From Acidothermus sp. (GTDB lineage: Bacteria > Actinomycetota > Actinomycetes > Acidothermales > Acidothermaceae), in the NCBI GenBank assembly GCA_023512015.1, contig JAIMAI010000004.1:1-64000 (forward strand): a stretch of 64,000 nt of DNA. Reading direction: 5' to 3'. Both the position numbers and the translations under genes were made by a program. Below, piece after piece: positions 27,747-36,666 of the stretch. How positions within the stretch are numbered: the first letter of the stretch is position 1; every line of letters begins with the position of its first letter. The notes under the pieces were generated by a model. That model was not told where the DNA came from. It worked only from the letters and a program-made list of their open reading frames with translations, and searched no databases.

Positions 27747-27760
27747 CGTTGCCGGCAACG
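27747..27760. promoter_or_regulatory. Perfect palindrome upstream of SnoaL-like gene
   Basis: CGTTGCCGGCAACG is a perfect 14-base palindrome with the central CG step favoured by LacI-family repressors. It lies 50-63 bases before the SnoaL-like start. Its core differs from the other LacI sites in this window, so another regulator is expected. The rest of 27698-27972 shows no gene. Confidence 0.45.
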
Positions 27761-27972
27761 CTAGCACCCTCCGATTCGCCCTGCCTCGGATCTGCTCACA
27801 GCAACACGACGAGGTTCGCGATCTGAACCGCCGATGCGTTGGCGTGCCTCTGCGACAGCTGCGCCCGGCGCCTTGTTTACGAAATGACGATCACGGAGCC
27901 TCTTAGCCCGATCCCGGGAATTACCCTCGGCAGGCCGCTTCCCTTGCGGTCCTTCGTCGGCTCGTGCGATGG

Positions 27973-28524
27973 TCATCTTTGGAAAGCGTGTCCTGAAGGC
28001 GCTACAGGGTCGCTCTCGGAAGAGCCTGTTTCCGTTGCCGTAGGTTCGATGTCCGACATTGTCGGTCGCCGGCGTAGGAAGGGGAAACGGTCAGGCCGGG
28101 AAAAATGCAAGATGGCAGCGATCAGCACGTATGACACGACAGCGCCGGACACATTACAGATGACGTCATCGATGTCGGCTGATCGCCAGGTCCCCAGCGC
28201 GTATTGCAGGGTCTCGACGGCAAGCGACAGCCCCGCGCTGACAAGCAGAATCGGCGCGATCCTGAACCGCCGCAGAATCAGCGCCAGCAGCAGTGCGACA
28301 GGCGCAAAGACCAAGAGGTTTCCAGCGAGCTCGTAGGCGCGATGCTCGAGTGGGGTTCCAGTGTCTACGAGGTAGGTATGGATGGTCCTAAAGGGCACTA
28401 AGTTCATCGGGCGCTTGTGATCGAGCAATGGCAGCGTCGGTGTTAGCAGGTACTGGTAAAGCTGTTGCACGTAGACGGCGTAAAGCATGACAGCAGCGGC
28501 GATGCGACAGCGGGTCCAGGTCAT
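27973..28524 (-). CDS. VanZ-family membrane protein
   Basis: A 183-residue membrane protein with four likely helices. VanZ landmarks are NLVPFRTI early, the GNLLVFAPVALLLALIL helix, then SLAVETLQYALGTWRSADIDDVICNVSGA. Function of the family is largely unknown (teicoplanin resistance in enterococci for VanZ itself). The ATG at 28524 is used because GGAGG is six bases upstream; the ATG at 28530 touches that site. The tail is acidic and polar. No glycopeptide-resistance genes are nearby. Confidence 0.87.
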   Translation of the reverse strand: MTWTRCRIAAAVMLYAVYVQQLYQYLLTPTLPLLDHKRPMNLVPFRTIHTYLVDTGTPLEHRAYELAGNLLVFAPVALLLALILRRFRIAPILLVSAGLSLAVETLQYALGTWRSADIDDVICNVSGAVVSYVLIAAILHFSRPDRFPFLRRRPTMSDIEPTATETGSSESDPVAPSGHAFQR

Positions 28525-28639
28525 GCCCATCCTCCAAGCTCTTGTCTGGCGGGGGTCCCACCACCGATGCGCAAAGTAGTTCGTGCCCTATGAAGCCCGT
28601 CGATCAGTGTTCACGAGCGACGTTCCCCGGATCACGGGC

Positions 28640-28745
28640 GAGAGGGATGCTGCGCCACCCCGTGGCCGTCGGCGACACCAGCATGAGGCGCCGGGTGCTC
28701 CTGCGCGGCGCCGCCAACCCCTTTGACCCGGCCTTCGATGACTAA
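28640..28745 (+). pseudogene. Possible remnant of group II intron reverse transcriptase C-terminus
   Basis: The frame ending at 28745 reads ...GDTSMRRRVLLRGAANPFDPAFDD. The combination DTs-R-RV-RGaANPFDP recalls the extreme C-terminus of many group II intron maturases. Only about 35 codons are recognisable and no reverse-transcriptase core lies upstream, so if real it is a dead fragment. The surrounding 28525-28889 has no other gene I can support. Confidence 0.3.
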
Positions 28746-28889
28746 CTCCCACGTCGCAGCCGATCTCTCGACGATGTGCTGGAGCCTCCCTTACCAGAAG
28801 CGTTTGTAAGGACCGAGCACCCAAGACTCGCGCCCGGGCCAGGTTATCGGATGTCGTGCCCGTCGCGATCGGGTTGCGCAGGCGTGTCG

Positions 28890-29363
28890 CTACTTCTCGC
28901 TTCTGGGAGCGGTGGCGTATACAGCCGCGATCAGTTCTAGTTCGTCGATAAATGACTGCCAACCCACGAGTAGGCGTTCCTGCTGCTCTCTGGTAAAGCC
29001 TGGGGTTTCTTGAGCGAAATGCATTTGGGTGCCGAAGCTCGTCGGCGTTAGCTCGACGACGATCGTGGCCCGGCGAGGTTCGTCGGGTCGGTCGGTGATA
29101 GTAAACACGAGACGCTCGACCGGAAGGACTTCGACAAAGTCACCCGTCCAGTCGATCGTGTTGCCGTCGGGCAGTACCATCCGGGCGGTCCATCTCCGAC
29201 CGGGCTCGGCAACGAAATCGAGGCTATCCAAAGGTACCTGGGCGTTCTTTCCTCCGAACCATTGCGCGAAGCTCTCGGGTGTCGTCCAGGCGGCGAAAAC
29301 GGCCGTCGGAGGTACCGCGAAGGTCCGGTCGATTTCGATGCCACGGGCAGTGATTGCGGTCAT
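28890..29363 (-). CDS. SRPBCC/AHSA1-type protein
   Basis: A 157-residue START-like lipid/ligand-binding fold protein: IEIDRTFAVPPTAVFAAWTTPESFAQWFG at the start, DWTGDFVEVLPVERLVF in the middle and GFTREQQERLLVGWQSFIDELE at the end, all typical of Aha1-like proteins. Function unknown. ATG at 29363 follows AAAAGGAG. It is often paired with an ArsR regulator, but none is present here. Confidence 0.87.
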   Translation of the reverse strand: MTAITARGIEIDRTFAVPPTAVFAAWTTPESFAQWFGGKNAQVPLDSLDFVAEPGRRWTARMVLPDGNTIDWTGDFVEVLPVERLVFTITDRPDEPRRATIVVELTPTSFGTQMHFAQETPGFTREQQERLLVGWQSFIDELELIAAVYATAPRSEK

Positions 29364-29547
29364 CGCCGCTCCTTTTCCTTGCGAAGTTGTCAGATGGTCG
29401 TCCAAGGCATCGACGCTGCCCGCCCAGAACGGCCGATATCGGTGCATCTTACCAATAGCGACTTCGAAGCGGCTCGGCTGACGGCACCCCTCCGGGCGTT
29501 TGCCACGCTCGCGCAGATGACCTCTCTTGACGCCTCCGCAGGAAGCC

Positions 29548-29572
29548 CCTGCTACTGAGTGTCGGTAGCAGG
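29548..29572. other. Inverted repeat, 8-bp stem
   Basis: CCTGCTAC (29548-29555) and GTAGCAGG (29565-29572) enclose a nine-base loop. It lies between the SRPBCC gene and tRNA-Arg, in a 286-base stretch (29364-29649) with no other feature. It may be a terminator or operator; no U-run follows. Confidence 0.35.
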
Positions 29573-29649
29573 TCGCAAGTGAACCAGTAGCAGCGAAAAA
29601 CGGTCCAACAATTCAGCCGACGCTGTCAAATCTTTGACCTGGACTTATT

Positions 29650-29725
29650 TGGCGCGCTCGGAGGGATTCGAACCCCCAACCTTCTGATCCGTAGTCAGAT
29701 GCTCTGTCCGTTGAGCTACGAGCGC
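29650..29725 (-). tRNA. tRNA-Arg (ACG anticodon)
   Basis: Minus-strand cloverleaf with acceptor GCGCTCG/CGAGCGC, D arm TAGCTCAACGGACAGAGC, anticodon stem TCTGA-CTACGGA-TCAGA giving ACG, and T arm GGGGGTTCGAATCCC. The 3' CCA is encoded (29650-29652). Confidence 0.95.
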
Positions 29726-29785
29726 CCGCCCGGCATCTGCCGGACACTCCCTCAGACTACCCACCGCAAGGCGGTGGTACGCCCG

Positions 29786-29875
29786 CGGAGGCTCCGGGAT
29801 TTGAACCCGGGAGGGGCGATCAACCCCAACCGCATTAGCAGTGCGGCGCCATAGACCAGACTAGGCGAAGCCTCC
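29786..29875 (-). tRNA. tRNA-Ser (GCT anticodon)
   Basis: Minus-strand cloverleaf of 90 bases with long variable arm. Acceptor GGAGGCT/AGCCTCC, anticodon stem CCGCA-CTGCTAA-TGCGG giving GCT, T arm CCGGGTTCAAATCCCGG. No CCA encoded. Confidence 0.95.
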
Positions 29876-30016
29876 AGACGCGATCAGACGCGACCGCGCA
29901 CGTAGCAGCGTACCCGCCGCATCCGCCGCGGGTCGAGGGCGTGGCCGACCCATTCCCACGCCCGCGACCGAGGCCGAGACGCAGGCCGCCGAAGCCCACG
30001 ACGGGAGGCTGCGCAC

Positions 30017-30022
30017 TAGGGT
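30017..30022 (+). promoter_or_regulatory. -10 element of aminotransferase gene, leaderless geometry
   Basis: TAGGGT followed by exactly six bases and the GTG start codon at 30029. Confidence 0.5.
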
Positions 30023-30028
30023 TCGAGC

Positions 30029-31162
30029 GTGACCACATCGTCTGCGTCTCCCCAACCCCGTGCCGACCTGCGTGGCATCCCCACCTACAAACCCGGACGC
30101 CGACCAGCCCCGGGCCGTCGCAGCTTCAAACTCTCGTCGAACGAGTCGCCGTACCCGCCGCTTCCGAGCGTCCTCGACGCGATCACCCGCGCGGCCCCCC
30201 ACATCCACCGCTACCCGGACCTGCTGAGCTCCGATCTGGTCGCGACACTCGCCCGCCGGTTCGACGTCCCCGACGACCACGTCGTCGTCGGATGCGGGTC
30301 GGTCGCGCTCGCCACCCAGATCGTCGAAGCTTTTGCCGGCCCCGGCGATGAAGTCGCCTACGCCTGGCGGTCCTTCGAGGCCTACCCGATCATCGTCCAG
30401 GTGGCCGGCGCCACCAAGGTCGAAGTGCCCCTGCGGCCGGACGCCGTCCACGACCTGCCGCGGCTCGCTGCGGCGATCACTCCGCGGACCCGGGTGGTCT
30501 TCGTGTGCAATCCGAACAACCCCACCGGCACCGTGGTCACCGCAGGGCCGCTGAACGAATTCCTCGACCGCGTCCCAAGCGACTGTGTCGTGGTGCTCGA
30601 CGAGGCGTACCGGGAGTACGTCACCGAGCCGGCGGTCCCCGACGGGGTCGAGCTGTACCGGCAACGGCGTAACGTCGTGGTCTTGCGCACCTTCTCCAAG
30701 GCCTACGGGCTGGCGGGTCTGCGGGTCGGCTATGCGATCGCGCACCCGGAGGTCGCCGACGCGATCAGGATCACCAACGTGCCGTTCTCCACCAACAGCC
30801 TCGCCCAGGCTGCGGCGCTGGCTTCGCTGGAACCACAGGCCGAGGCCGAGCTCCTCGACCGGGTCCGGACCACGATCGGCGAGCGGGAGCGGGTGACCCG
30901 CGCACTGCGGGAGGTCGGCTGGGACATCCCGGAGAGTCACGGCAATTTCATCTGGCTGCCCACCGGGGCGGACACCGACGCCTTCGCTGCGGCGTGCGAA
31001 GCGGCCGGGGTCGTCGTCCGGCCTTTCTCCGGGGAAGGGGTGCGAATCACGATCGGAGAACCCGAAGCCAACGATCTCGTGATCGAAGTGGCACGTTCCG
31101 CCCGGCGGAGCAACGAGGATTCACCCGGTGCGCCGATTCCCCCATCGGCCGTTCGGCCCTAG
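30029..31162 (+). CDS. Histidinol-phosphate/aromatic aminotransferase (HisC2/Pat-like)
   Basis: PLP-dependent class I/II aminotransferase of 377 residues. The PLP lysine is in [24 protein letters not shown] and [10 protein letters not shown] are the other cofactor blocks, and [13 protein letters not shown] carries the carboxylate-binding Arg. It stands alone, away from any his operon, so it is more likely the stand-alone paralogue (aromatic aminotransferase Pat) than the histidine-pathway enzyme. The last 20 residues are a Pro/Ser tail. Likely leaderless mRNA. Confidence 0.9.
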   Translation: MTTSSASPQPRADLRGIPTYKPGRRPAPGRRSFKLSSNESPYPPLPSVLDAITRAAPHIHRYPDLLSSDLVATLARRFDVPDDHVVVGCGSVALATQIVEAFAGPGDEVAYAWRSFEAYPIIVQVAGATKVEVPLRPDAVHDLPRLAAAITPRTRVVFVCNPNNPTGTVVTAGPLNEFLDRVPSDCVVVLDEAYREYVTEPAVPDGVELYRQRRNVVVLRTFSKAYGLAGLRVGYAIAHPEVADAIRITNVPFSTNSLAQAAALASLEPQAEAELLDRVRTTIGERERVTRALREVGWDIPESHGNFIWLPTGADTDAFAAACEAAGVVVRPFSGEGVRITIGEPEANDLVIEVARSARRSNEDSPGAPIPPSAVRP

Positions 31163-31295
31163 GCTGATGGGCGTCTCGGGATCCTCCCCCTCGTCGGGTT
31201 CGCCCGGTGAGTCCCGAATTCGCCTCAAACCGGCGGCAGCTCGTGCCGATGCTTCCCCTGTTAGGCCAAACGGCGCAGCCGCCTACGCTAAGTGA

Positions 31296-31320
31296 TGTAG
31301 TCACTACAGAGCGTATAGAC
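31296..31320 (+). promoter_or_regulatory. Palindromic operator TGTAGTCACTACA and -10 element
   Basis: TGTAGTCACTACA (31296-31308) is a 13-base palindrome around one central base and resembles BlaI/MecI-type sites (TGTAGT/ACTACA). TATAGAC (31314-31320) follows five bases later as a -10, so the palindrome covers the -35 to spacer region of the promoter for the gene at 31353. A repressor there would shut the promoter off. Confidence 0.55.
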
Positions 31321-31352
31321 TAGCCCGGACGGCGGGTGGCGGGAGAGAGCGC

Positions 31353-32090
31353 ATGAAGTATCGGACGTCGGCGGGGTGGCGGACGGCGCTGGCCAGCACA
31401 TCCACCAAGACTGTGATCGCCGCGGCGGCTCTGATCACCGTCGGCAGCGCCGCGACGGCGGGAGTGGTGCTCCTCGGCTCCCACGCGATGATCCAAAGCC
31501 AGCCTCCCGGGGCTCCTTCACCCGGGTATCTCGCCGCACCTTCCGGTGCCGGCGGACTGGTCGTCGTCCCGAGCACGCCGACCGCCGGGCAGGCCGGGCC
31601 GGGACGGGCACCCTCGCCGCCCTCCACGCCTTCGCCCGCCTCACCTTCGACCCCCGGCCCCTCGGTGCTCGCGATCGAGCCGTCGCCTCCCTTGCAACCG
31701 ACCAGCCAGCCGGGAACCGGGCAGCCGACGACCCAGCAGGGGACCGAGCAGATCGGGCTCACGCCGTCCCCGCCGCAGGAGAGCTCTCCGCCGACTGGGA
31801 CGCCGTCCCCGACGCCCCACGTCAAAAACACCCCATCGCCACGGGCTCCCCGCATCCCCGCGGCGCCGGCTGTGATCCCGCAGCCCGCGCCTCACCCGGA
31901 CGATCAGGCGTGCCATTGGCCGCACGGCCGGCACCATCCTCGCGGCCACTGCCCACGGCCGCACCGCGGCTGGACCATAGCCGATCTCGTGCGGAGCTTT
32001 GGTCAAAATCCCTGGTTCATCGTCGATGAAAATCACGGCGGGCGGGGACACTCCGGCCACGGCGGCCACGGGCGATCGATCGACGATTAG
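31353..32090 (+). CDS. Secreted Pro/Ser/Thr-rich protein with His-rich C-terminus
   Basis: A 245-residue protein. The N-terminus has a membrane/signal segment (TVIAAAALITVGSAATAGVVLL, residues 20-42). Residues 50-180 are a low-complexity Pro/Ser/Thr/Gly linker. The C-terminal 65 residues are rich in histidine (HWPHGRHHPRGHCPRPHRG, later GHSGHGGHG) and include two cysteines, which suggests metal binding. No known family. ATG at 31353 has GGGAGAG upstream. The promoter carries a clear palindrome. Confidence 0.75.
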   Translation: MKYRTSAGWRTALASTSTKTVIAAAALITVGSAATAGVVLLGSHAMIQSQPPGAPSPGYLAAPSGAGGLVVVPSTPTAGQAGPGRAPSPPSTPSPASPSTPGPSVLAIEPSPPLQPTSQPGTGQPTTQQGTEQIGLTPSPPQESSPPTGTPSPTPHVKNTPSPRAPRIPAAPAVIPQPAPHPDDQACHWPHGRHHPRGHCPRPHRGWTIADLVRSFGQNPWFIVDENHGGRGHSGHGGHGRSIDD

Positions 32091-32270
32091 GTGCAACCGG
32101 CGCCCCGCAGGTGTCGCGCGAGCCGGCCTCCATCTGCCACCATGGGCTTGTGATCGATGCCAGGGCCCACAAGGCAGCAGCGTCGATCGCCTGACCCGCG
32201 GACGGCGGTGAGCCCGCGGGCGTGATTCGACGCGAGCGACCCCCGCGTCGTCCCAGTAAAGGAGTGCACC

Positions 32271-33389
32271 GTGACCGTCGACTCGCTCCACCACACCGTC
32301 GCGCCGGCCGATGCCGGACCCGCGGACCCCGCCCTCGTCCAACTCCTCACCCCCGAAGGTCAACGTCGGGAGCATCCGAATTTCCCGCTCCTCCTGGACG
32401 ACGCCGCGATCCGCGACCTCTACCGCGACCTCGTGCTGTTGCGGCGCTTCGACACCGAAGCGACCGCTTTGCAACGTCAAGGCGAACTCGGCATTTGGGC
32501 CCAGGTGCTGGGGCAGGAAGCCGCGCAAATCGGTTCCGCCCGCGCGCTGCGCCCGACCGATATGGCCTTCCCGACCTACCGCGAACACGGCGTCGCGTGG
32601 TGCCGGGGGGTGCCGCCGGAGAAAATCCTCGAACTGTTCCGCGGCATCAACTTCGGGGGTTGGAATCCTCTCGAATTCCGGCTCGCCCCGTACACGATCG
32701 TCATCGGCGCGCATACGCTGCACGCCGTCGGCTACGCGATGGCCCTGCAACGCGAACCCCACAACGACGACGCCGTCATCGTCTATTTCGGGGACGGCGC
32801 GGCGAGCGAAGGCGACGTCAACGAAGCCTTCGTCTTCGCCGCCTCCTACAACGCTCCGGTCGTCTTCTTCCTGCAGAACAACCAATGGGCGATTTCGGTG
32901 CCGGAGAGCCGCCAGTCAAGAATACCCTTGTACCAGCGGGCCAAAGGTTTCGGCTTCCCCGGGGTCCGGGTCGACGGCAACGACGTCCTCGCCTGTCTCG
33001 CGGTCACCGATGCGGCTTTGCAGCACGTGCGCTCGGGGCAGGGTCCCTTCCTCATCGAGGCCTTCACCTACCGCATGGGCGCGCACACCACCTCCGACGA
33101 CCCCACCCGGTACCGGCTCGCGGACGAGCTGGAGAAATGGAAACTTCGCGACCCGATCGAACGGGTGAAGGCGTATTTGTCGCGCAGCGGGCTGGCCGAC
33201 GCCGAATTCTTCGCTTCCGTCGATGTGGAAGCGGAAGCACTCGCCGACCGGATTCGGTCGGCGTGCGTATCCATGCCGGACCCCGATCCGTTGGCCATGT
33301 TCGACCACGTGTACGCCGACGGGTCGCCGATGCTGGACGCAGAACGCCGCAGCTACGCCGAATACCTGGCCTCCTTCGGGGAGGCGTAG
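32271..33389 (+). CDS. 2-oxoacid dehydrogenase E1 alpha subunit (pyruvate/branched-chain)
   Basis: Thiamine diphosphate-dependent decarboxylase alpha chain of 372 residues. The ThDP/Mg motif GDGAASEGDVNEAFVFAASY...NN is at about 180-210, and the phosphorylation-loop region YRMGAHTTSDDPTRYR follows. Features such as EHPNFPLLL near the start suit the actinobacterial branched-chain or pyruvate E1 of the alpha2beta2 type. GTG at 32271 has AAAGGAG. First gene of an E1a-E1b-E2 operon. Confidence 0.93.
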   Translation: MTVDSLHHTVAPADAGPADPALVQLLTPEGQRREHPNFPLLLDDAAIRDLYRDLVLLRRFDTEATALQRQGELGIWAQVLGQEAAQIGSARALRPTDMAFPTYREHGVAWCRGVPPEKILELFRGINFGGWNPLEFRLAPYTIVIGAHTLHAVGYAMALQREPHNDDAVIVYFGDGAASEGDVNEAFVFAASYNAPVVFFLQNNQWAISVPESRQSRIPLYQRAKGFGFPGVRVDGNDVLACLAVTDAALQHVRSGQGPFLIEAFTYRMGAHTTSDDPTRYRLADELEKWKLRDPIERVKAYLSRSGLADAEFFASVDVEAEALADRIRSACVSMPDPDPLAMFDHVYADGSPMLDAERRSYAEYLASFGEA

Positions 33390-34373
33390 ATGGCCACCCT
33401 CGCGCTGGCCCGCGCCCTCAACTTGGGTCTGCGGCGTGCCCTCGAATCCGACCCGCGGGTCGTCATCATGGGCGAAGACGTCGGAAAACTCGGCGGCGTC
33501 TTCCGGGTCACCGACGGCCTGCAGCGCGACTTCGGTGAGGACCGCGTGATGGACACCCCGCTTGCCGAATCGGGAATAGTCGGGACGGCGATCGGGATGG
33601 CGCTGCGAGGCCTGCGGCCGATCTGCGAAATCCAATTCGACGGATTCGTCTTCCCCGCCTACGACCAAATCGTCAACCAGCTCGCGAAATTGCATTACCG
33701 CTCGCGGGGAACGCTCACGGTGCCGCTGGTCATCCGCATCCCGTTCGGCGGAGGCATCGGCGCGGTCGAGCATCACAGCGAATCCCCCGAGGCCCTCTTC
33801 GCCCACATCCCGGGGTTGAAGGTCGTCGCGTGTGGGAACGCCGCCGATGCCTACACGATGATCCAGCAAGCGGTTGCCTGCGACGACCCGGTCATCTTCT
33901 TCGAACCCAAGCGCCGGTACTGGGAGCGCGCTGAGGTCGACACCGACGCCCCGCTGGATCAAGCATTCCCCCTCACCGCAGCCCGCGTCGTCCGCGAAGG
34001 ACGAGACGTCACCCTGCTCGCCTACGGACCATCGGTCAAGCTGGCTCTCGACGCCGCAGCAGCGGCAGCGGAGGAAGGACGGGAAATCGAGGTCATCGAC
34101 GTACGTTCCCTTTCTCCGCTCGACTTCCACACCATCTCGTCCTCGGTCTCCCGCACCGGACGCTGCGTCGTCGTCCACGAAGCCCCGGTTTTCCTCGGGT
34201 TCGGTGCGGAGCTCGCCGCGCGGATCACCGAGTCGTGCTTCTACCGCTTGGAGGCGCCCGTGTTGCGGGTCGGCGGTTTCTCGATCCCCTACCCGCCGTC
34301 CCGCCTCGAAGAGCATTACCTTCCGGACGTCGACAAAATCCTGGACGCCGTCGACCGCACGTTCTCGTACTGA
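33390..34373 (+). CDS. 2-oxoacid dehydrogenase E1 beta subunit
   Basis: Transketolase-fold beta chain of 327 residues: MGEDVGKLGGVFRVTDGL, TPLAESGIVGTAIGMALRGL, FGGGIGAVEHHSE and the C-terminal domain VIDVRSLSPLDFHT. The ATG is the first base after the E1 alpha stop, so the pair is tightly coupled. Forms the alpha2beta2 E1 of a branched-chain or pyruvate dehydrogenase complex. Confidence 0.95.
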   Translation: MATLALARALNLGLRRALESDPRVVIMGEDVGKLGGVFRVTDGLQRDFGEDRVMDTPLAESGIVGTAIGMALRGLRPICEIQFDGFVFPAYDQIVNQLAKLHYRSRGTLTVPLVIRIPFGGGIGAVEHHSESPEALFAHIPGLKVVACGNAADAYTMIQQAVACDDPVIFFEPKRRYWERAEVDTDAPLDQAFPLTAARVVREGRDVTLLAYGPSVKLALDAAAAAAEEGREIEVIDVRSLSPLDFHTISSSVSRTGRCVVVHEAPVFLGFGAELAARITESCFYRLEAPVLRVGGFSIPYPPSRLEEHYLPDVDKILDAVDRTFSY

Positions 34374-34403
34374 TTCGCTCCGACGAAGCGGGAGGAGGTC
34401 CCG

Positions 34404-35717
34404 TTGGCAGACGTCAGACAATTCCGGCTCCCGGACGTCGGGGAAGGTCTCACCGAAGCCGAGATCATCCGGTGGCGGGTCCAACCCGGTGACGTCGTCG
34501 CGCACAATCAGGTGCTCGTCGAAATCGAGACGGCCAAAGCATTGGTGGAATTGCCGAGCCCGTTCGCCGGCCGGGTCACCGAGCTCCTCGTGCCGGAGGG
34601 CCAAACCGTTCCGGTCGGAACCCCGCTCATCGCCATCGACGTCGCCGCAGCAGCGGAGCCTCAGTCCCCCGACCGACCCAGCGGGACCAGTGAACGCACG
34701 GCCGTTCTCGTCGGATACGGCCCACGGGAGGCAAGTGGCACGCGGCGCCGGCGTCGCCCGACGACCTCTTCATCGGCGTCCGAGCCGTCGCGGGCCGTGG
34801 CGGCGGCTTTTCACAGCGGCACACCCGAGACGCATCGGGAAATTCTCGCCAAACCCCCGGTACGCAAACTGGCCCGTGACCTCGGGATAGATTTGCGCAC
34901 CCTGAGCGGCAGCGGCCCGAACGGCGTCATCACCCGGCAAGACGTCGAAGCCGCCGCCACCCATCCCCCCACACCGCAGGGAACACCGTCCGTCGCAGTC
35001 GCCGCCGGCGGTGGACGCGAGGAACGCATCCCGATCCGGGGCGTGCGGCGCGAAATGGCTGCGGCCATGGTCCGCAGCGCATTCTCCATCCCCCACGTCA
35101 CCGAATTCGTCACCATCGACGCGAGTGCATCGATGGAAACCTTGGACCGACTCCGCGCCCAACCGGAATTCGCCGAGGTGAAGCTCACTCCGCTCACCCT
35201 CGCCGCGAAAGCCGTTCTGCTCGCGCTGCGGCGCTATCCGATGGTGAACGCATTCTGGGACGACGCTGCGGGCGAAATCGTGGTACGCCATTACGTGAAC
35301 CTCGGGATCGCCGCGGCGACTCCCCGCGGGCTCGTCGTCCCGAATATCAAGGACGCCGACCGGCTCACGTTTCCCGACCTCGCACGGGCCATCAACCAAG
35401 CGACGGCACTGGCCCGGGAAGGCCGCACCCCGGTGGCCGACTTGCAGCACGGCACCTTCACCATCACCAACGTCGGGGTGTTCGGGGTCGACACCGGCAC
35501 TCCCATCATCAACCCGGGCGAAGCGGCGATTCTCGCCCTCGGCGCGATCCGGCGCGCGCCCTGGGTGCACCAGGACGTCGTCCAGCCGCGGTGGGTGACC
35601 ACCCTCGGACTCTCCTTCGACCACCGCATCATCGACGGAGAACTCGGCTCCCGGTTCCTGCGGGAAGTAGCCGCGTTCTTGGAGGATCCGGCCGCCGTCC
35701 TGCTGTCGACGAGCTGA
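34404..35717 (+). CDS. Dihydrolipoamide acyltransferase E2
   Basis: E2 core of 437 residues with one lipoyl domain (lipoylated Lys45 in IETAKALVELPSPFAG), an Ala/Ser/Arg linker, a peripheral-subunit-binding domain (PPVRKLARDLGIDLRTLSGS), and the catalytic domain ending FDHRIIDGELGSRFL with active His near 407 and Asp in the H-x3-D-G motif. TTG at 34404 has GGAGGAGG upstream. No E3 gene in the operon; dihydrolipoamide dehydrogenase must come from elsewhere. Confidence 0.95.
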   Translation: MADVRQFRLPDVGEGLTEAEIIRWRVQPGDVVAHNQVLVEIETAKALVELPSPFAGRVTELLVPEGQTVPVGTPLIAIDVAAAAEPQSPDRPSGTSERTAVLVGYGPREASGTRRRRRPTTSSSASEPSRAVAAAFHSGTPETHREILAKPPVRKLARDLGIDLRTLSGSGPNGVITRQDVEAAATHPPTPQGTPSVAVAAGGGREERIPIRGVRREMAAAMVRSAFSIPHVTEFVTIDASASMETLDRLRAQPEFAEVKLTPLTLAAKAVLLALRRYPMVNAFWDDAAGEIVVRHYVNLGIAAATPRGLVVPNIKDADRLTFPDLARAINQATALAREGRTPVADLQHGTFTITNVGVFGVDTGTPIINPGEAAILALGAIRRAPWVHQDVVQPRWVTTLGLSFDHRIIDGELGSRFLREVAAFLEDPAAVLLSTS

Positions 35718-35786
35718 CCCCCAACGGACGGCGCGCCGTCGACTCCGCGGACAATTGAGTAAGCACAGAGGAGAAGAGGAAATCTC

Positions 35787-36653
35787 ATGCGGGTCGCGGT
35801 CCTCCAACTTCGTGTCGACGACACCGAACCGTGGCAGGAACGTTTGGAGCGCGTCGTCGCATTGGTGGAGGCCCAACGCGGGGCCGAGCTGGTCGTTCTC
35901 CCCGAACTCTGGCTTCCCGGGGCGTTCAATGCCGACCTTTTCGCGGACGTCGCCACCGACCTCGACGGTCCGATCGTGGCGCGATTCTCCCAAGCGGCCC
36001 GCCGGATCGACGCGTATCTGATGGCCGGCACCTTCATCGAGCGGCCCGGCGCCGTCGCGGCAGAAAAACCACCTGCCCCTGCCCGACACCTGAGCCCGGA
36101 CTCGCAGCATCCGGCCGCACCACCGCAGGCCGCGGGAAGCGCGATCGGTCACAATACGGCGGTGCTCTTCGGCCCGGACGGCGAAATCCTGCATGTCTAC
36201 CGCAAGGTGCATCTCTTCGGATTCGATGAAGGAGAAGTGCGGCTCCTCGTCCCCGGGAACGAAGTCCGCGTCTGCCCACTGCCGGGACTCGCGACGTACG
36301 GCACCAGCACCTGTTACGACGTGCGATTCCCGGAGTTGTACCGCATCCTCGTCGACCAAGGCTGCGACCTCCTCGTCATCCCCAGCGGCTGGCCGGCAAG
36401 CCGACTGGAGCACTGGCAGATCCTCACCCGGGCCCGCGCGATCGAAAACCAGTTGTTCCTCATCGGATGCAATGAGACTGGTGTGCAAGGCGGGGTCGAA
36501 CTCGGCGGGCACAGCGTCGTCATCGACCCATGGGGTCGGGTCGTCGCCGAAGCCGGCTCCGAGGAGGAAATACTGCACGTCGACATCGACATGTCGCTGG
36601 TGAAGAAAATCAGGAACGAATTTCCCGTGCTGCGCGACCGCCGGTTGCGCTGA
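35787..36653 (+). CDS. Nitrilase-superfamily amidohydrolase
   Basis: Carbon-nitrogen hydrolase of 288 residues with the catalytic triad Glu40 (VLPELWLP), Lys140 (YRKVHLFG) and Cys176 (STCYDVRFPELYR). It is nearest to Nit2/omega-amidase type proteins by motif. A Pro/Ala-rich insertion of about 30 residues (88-118) precedes the lysine block and is unusual. ATG at 35787 follows GGAGAAGAGG. It follows the E2 gene by 69 bases and could be cotranscribed. Convergent with glpD, 13 bases apart. Confidence 0.92.
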   Translation: MRVAVLQLRVDDTEPWQERLERVVALVEAQRGAELVVLPELWLPGAFNADLFADVATDLDGPIVARFSQAARRIDAYLMAGTFIERPGAVAAEKPPAPARHLSPDSQHPAAPPQAAGSAIGHNTAVLFGPDGEILHVYRKVHLFGFDEGEVRLLVPGNEVRVCPLPGLATYGTSTCYDVRFPELYRILVDQGCDLLVIPSGWPASRLEHWQILTRARAIENQLFLIGCNETGVQGGVELGGHSVVIDPWGRVVAEAGSEEEILHVDIDMSLVKKIRNEFPVLRDRRLR

Positions 36654-36666
36654 GCGACGAGACCGG

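Noticed and set aside
27761..27976. Minus-strand frame of 71 codons between SnoaL-like and VanZ genes
   Set aside because: Charged low-complexity sequence, no ribosome site and no conserved segment; treated as intergenic.
32916..34604. Minus-strand frame of 562 codons opposite E1 alpha, E1 beta and E2
   Set aside because: It spans three well-identified genes on the other strand; no domain can be seen in it.
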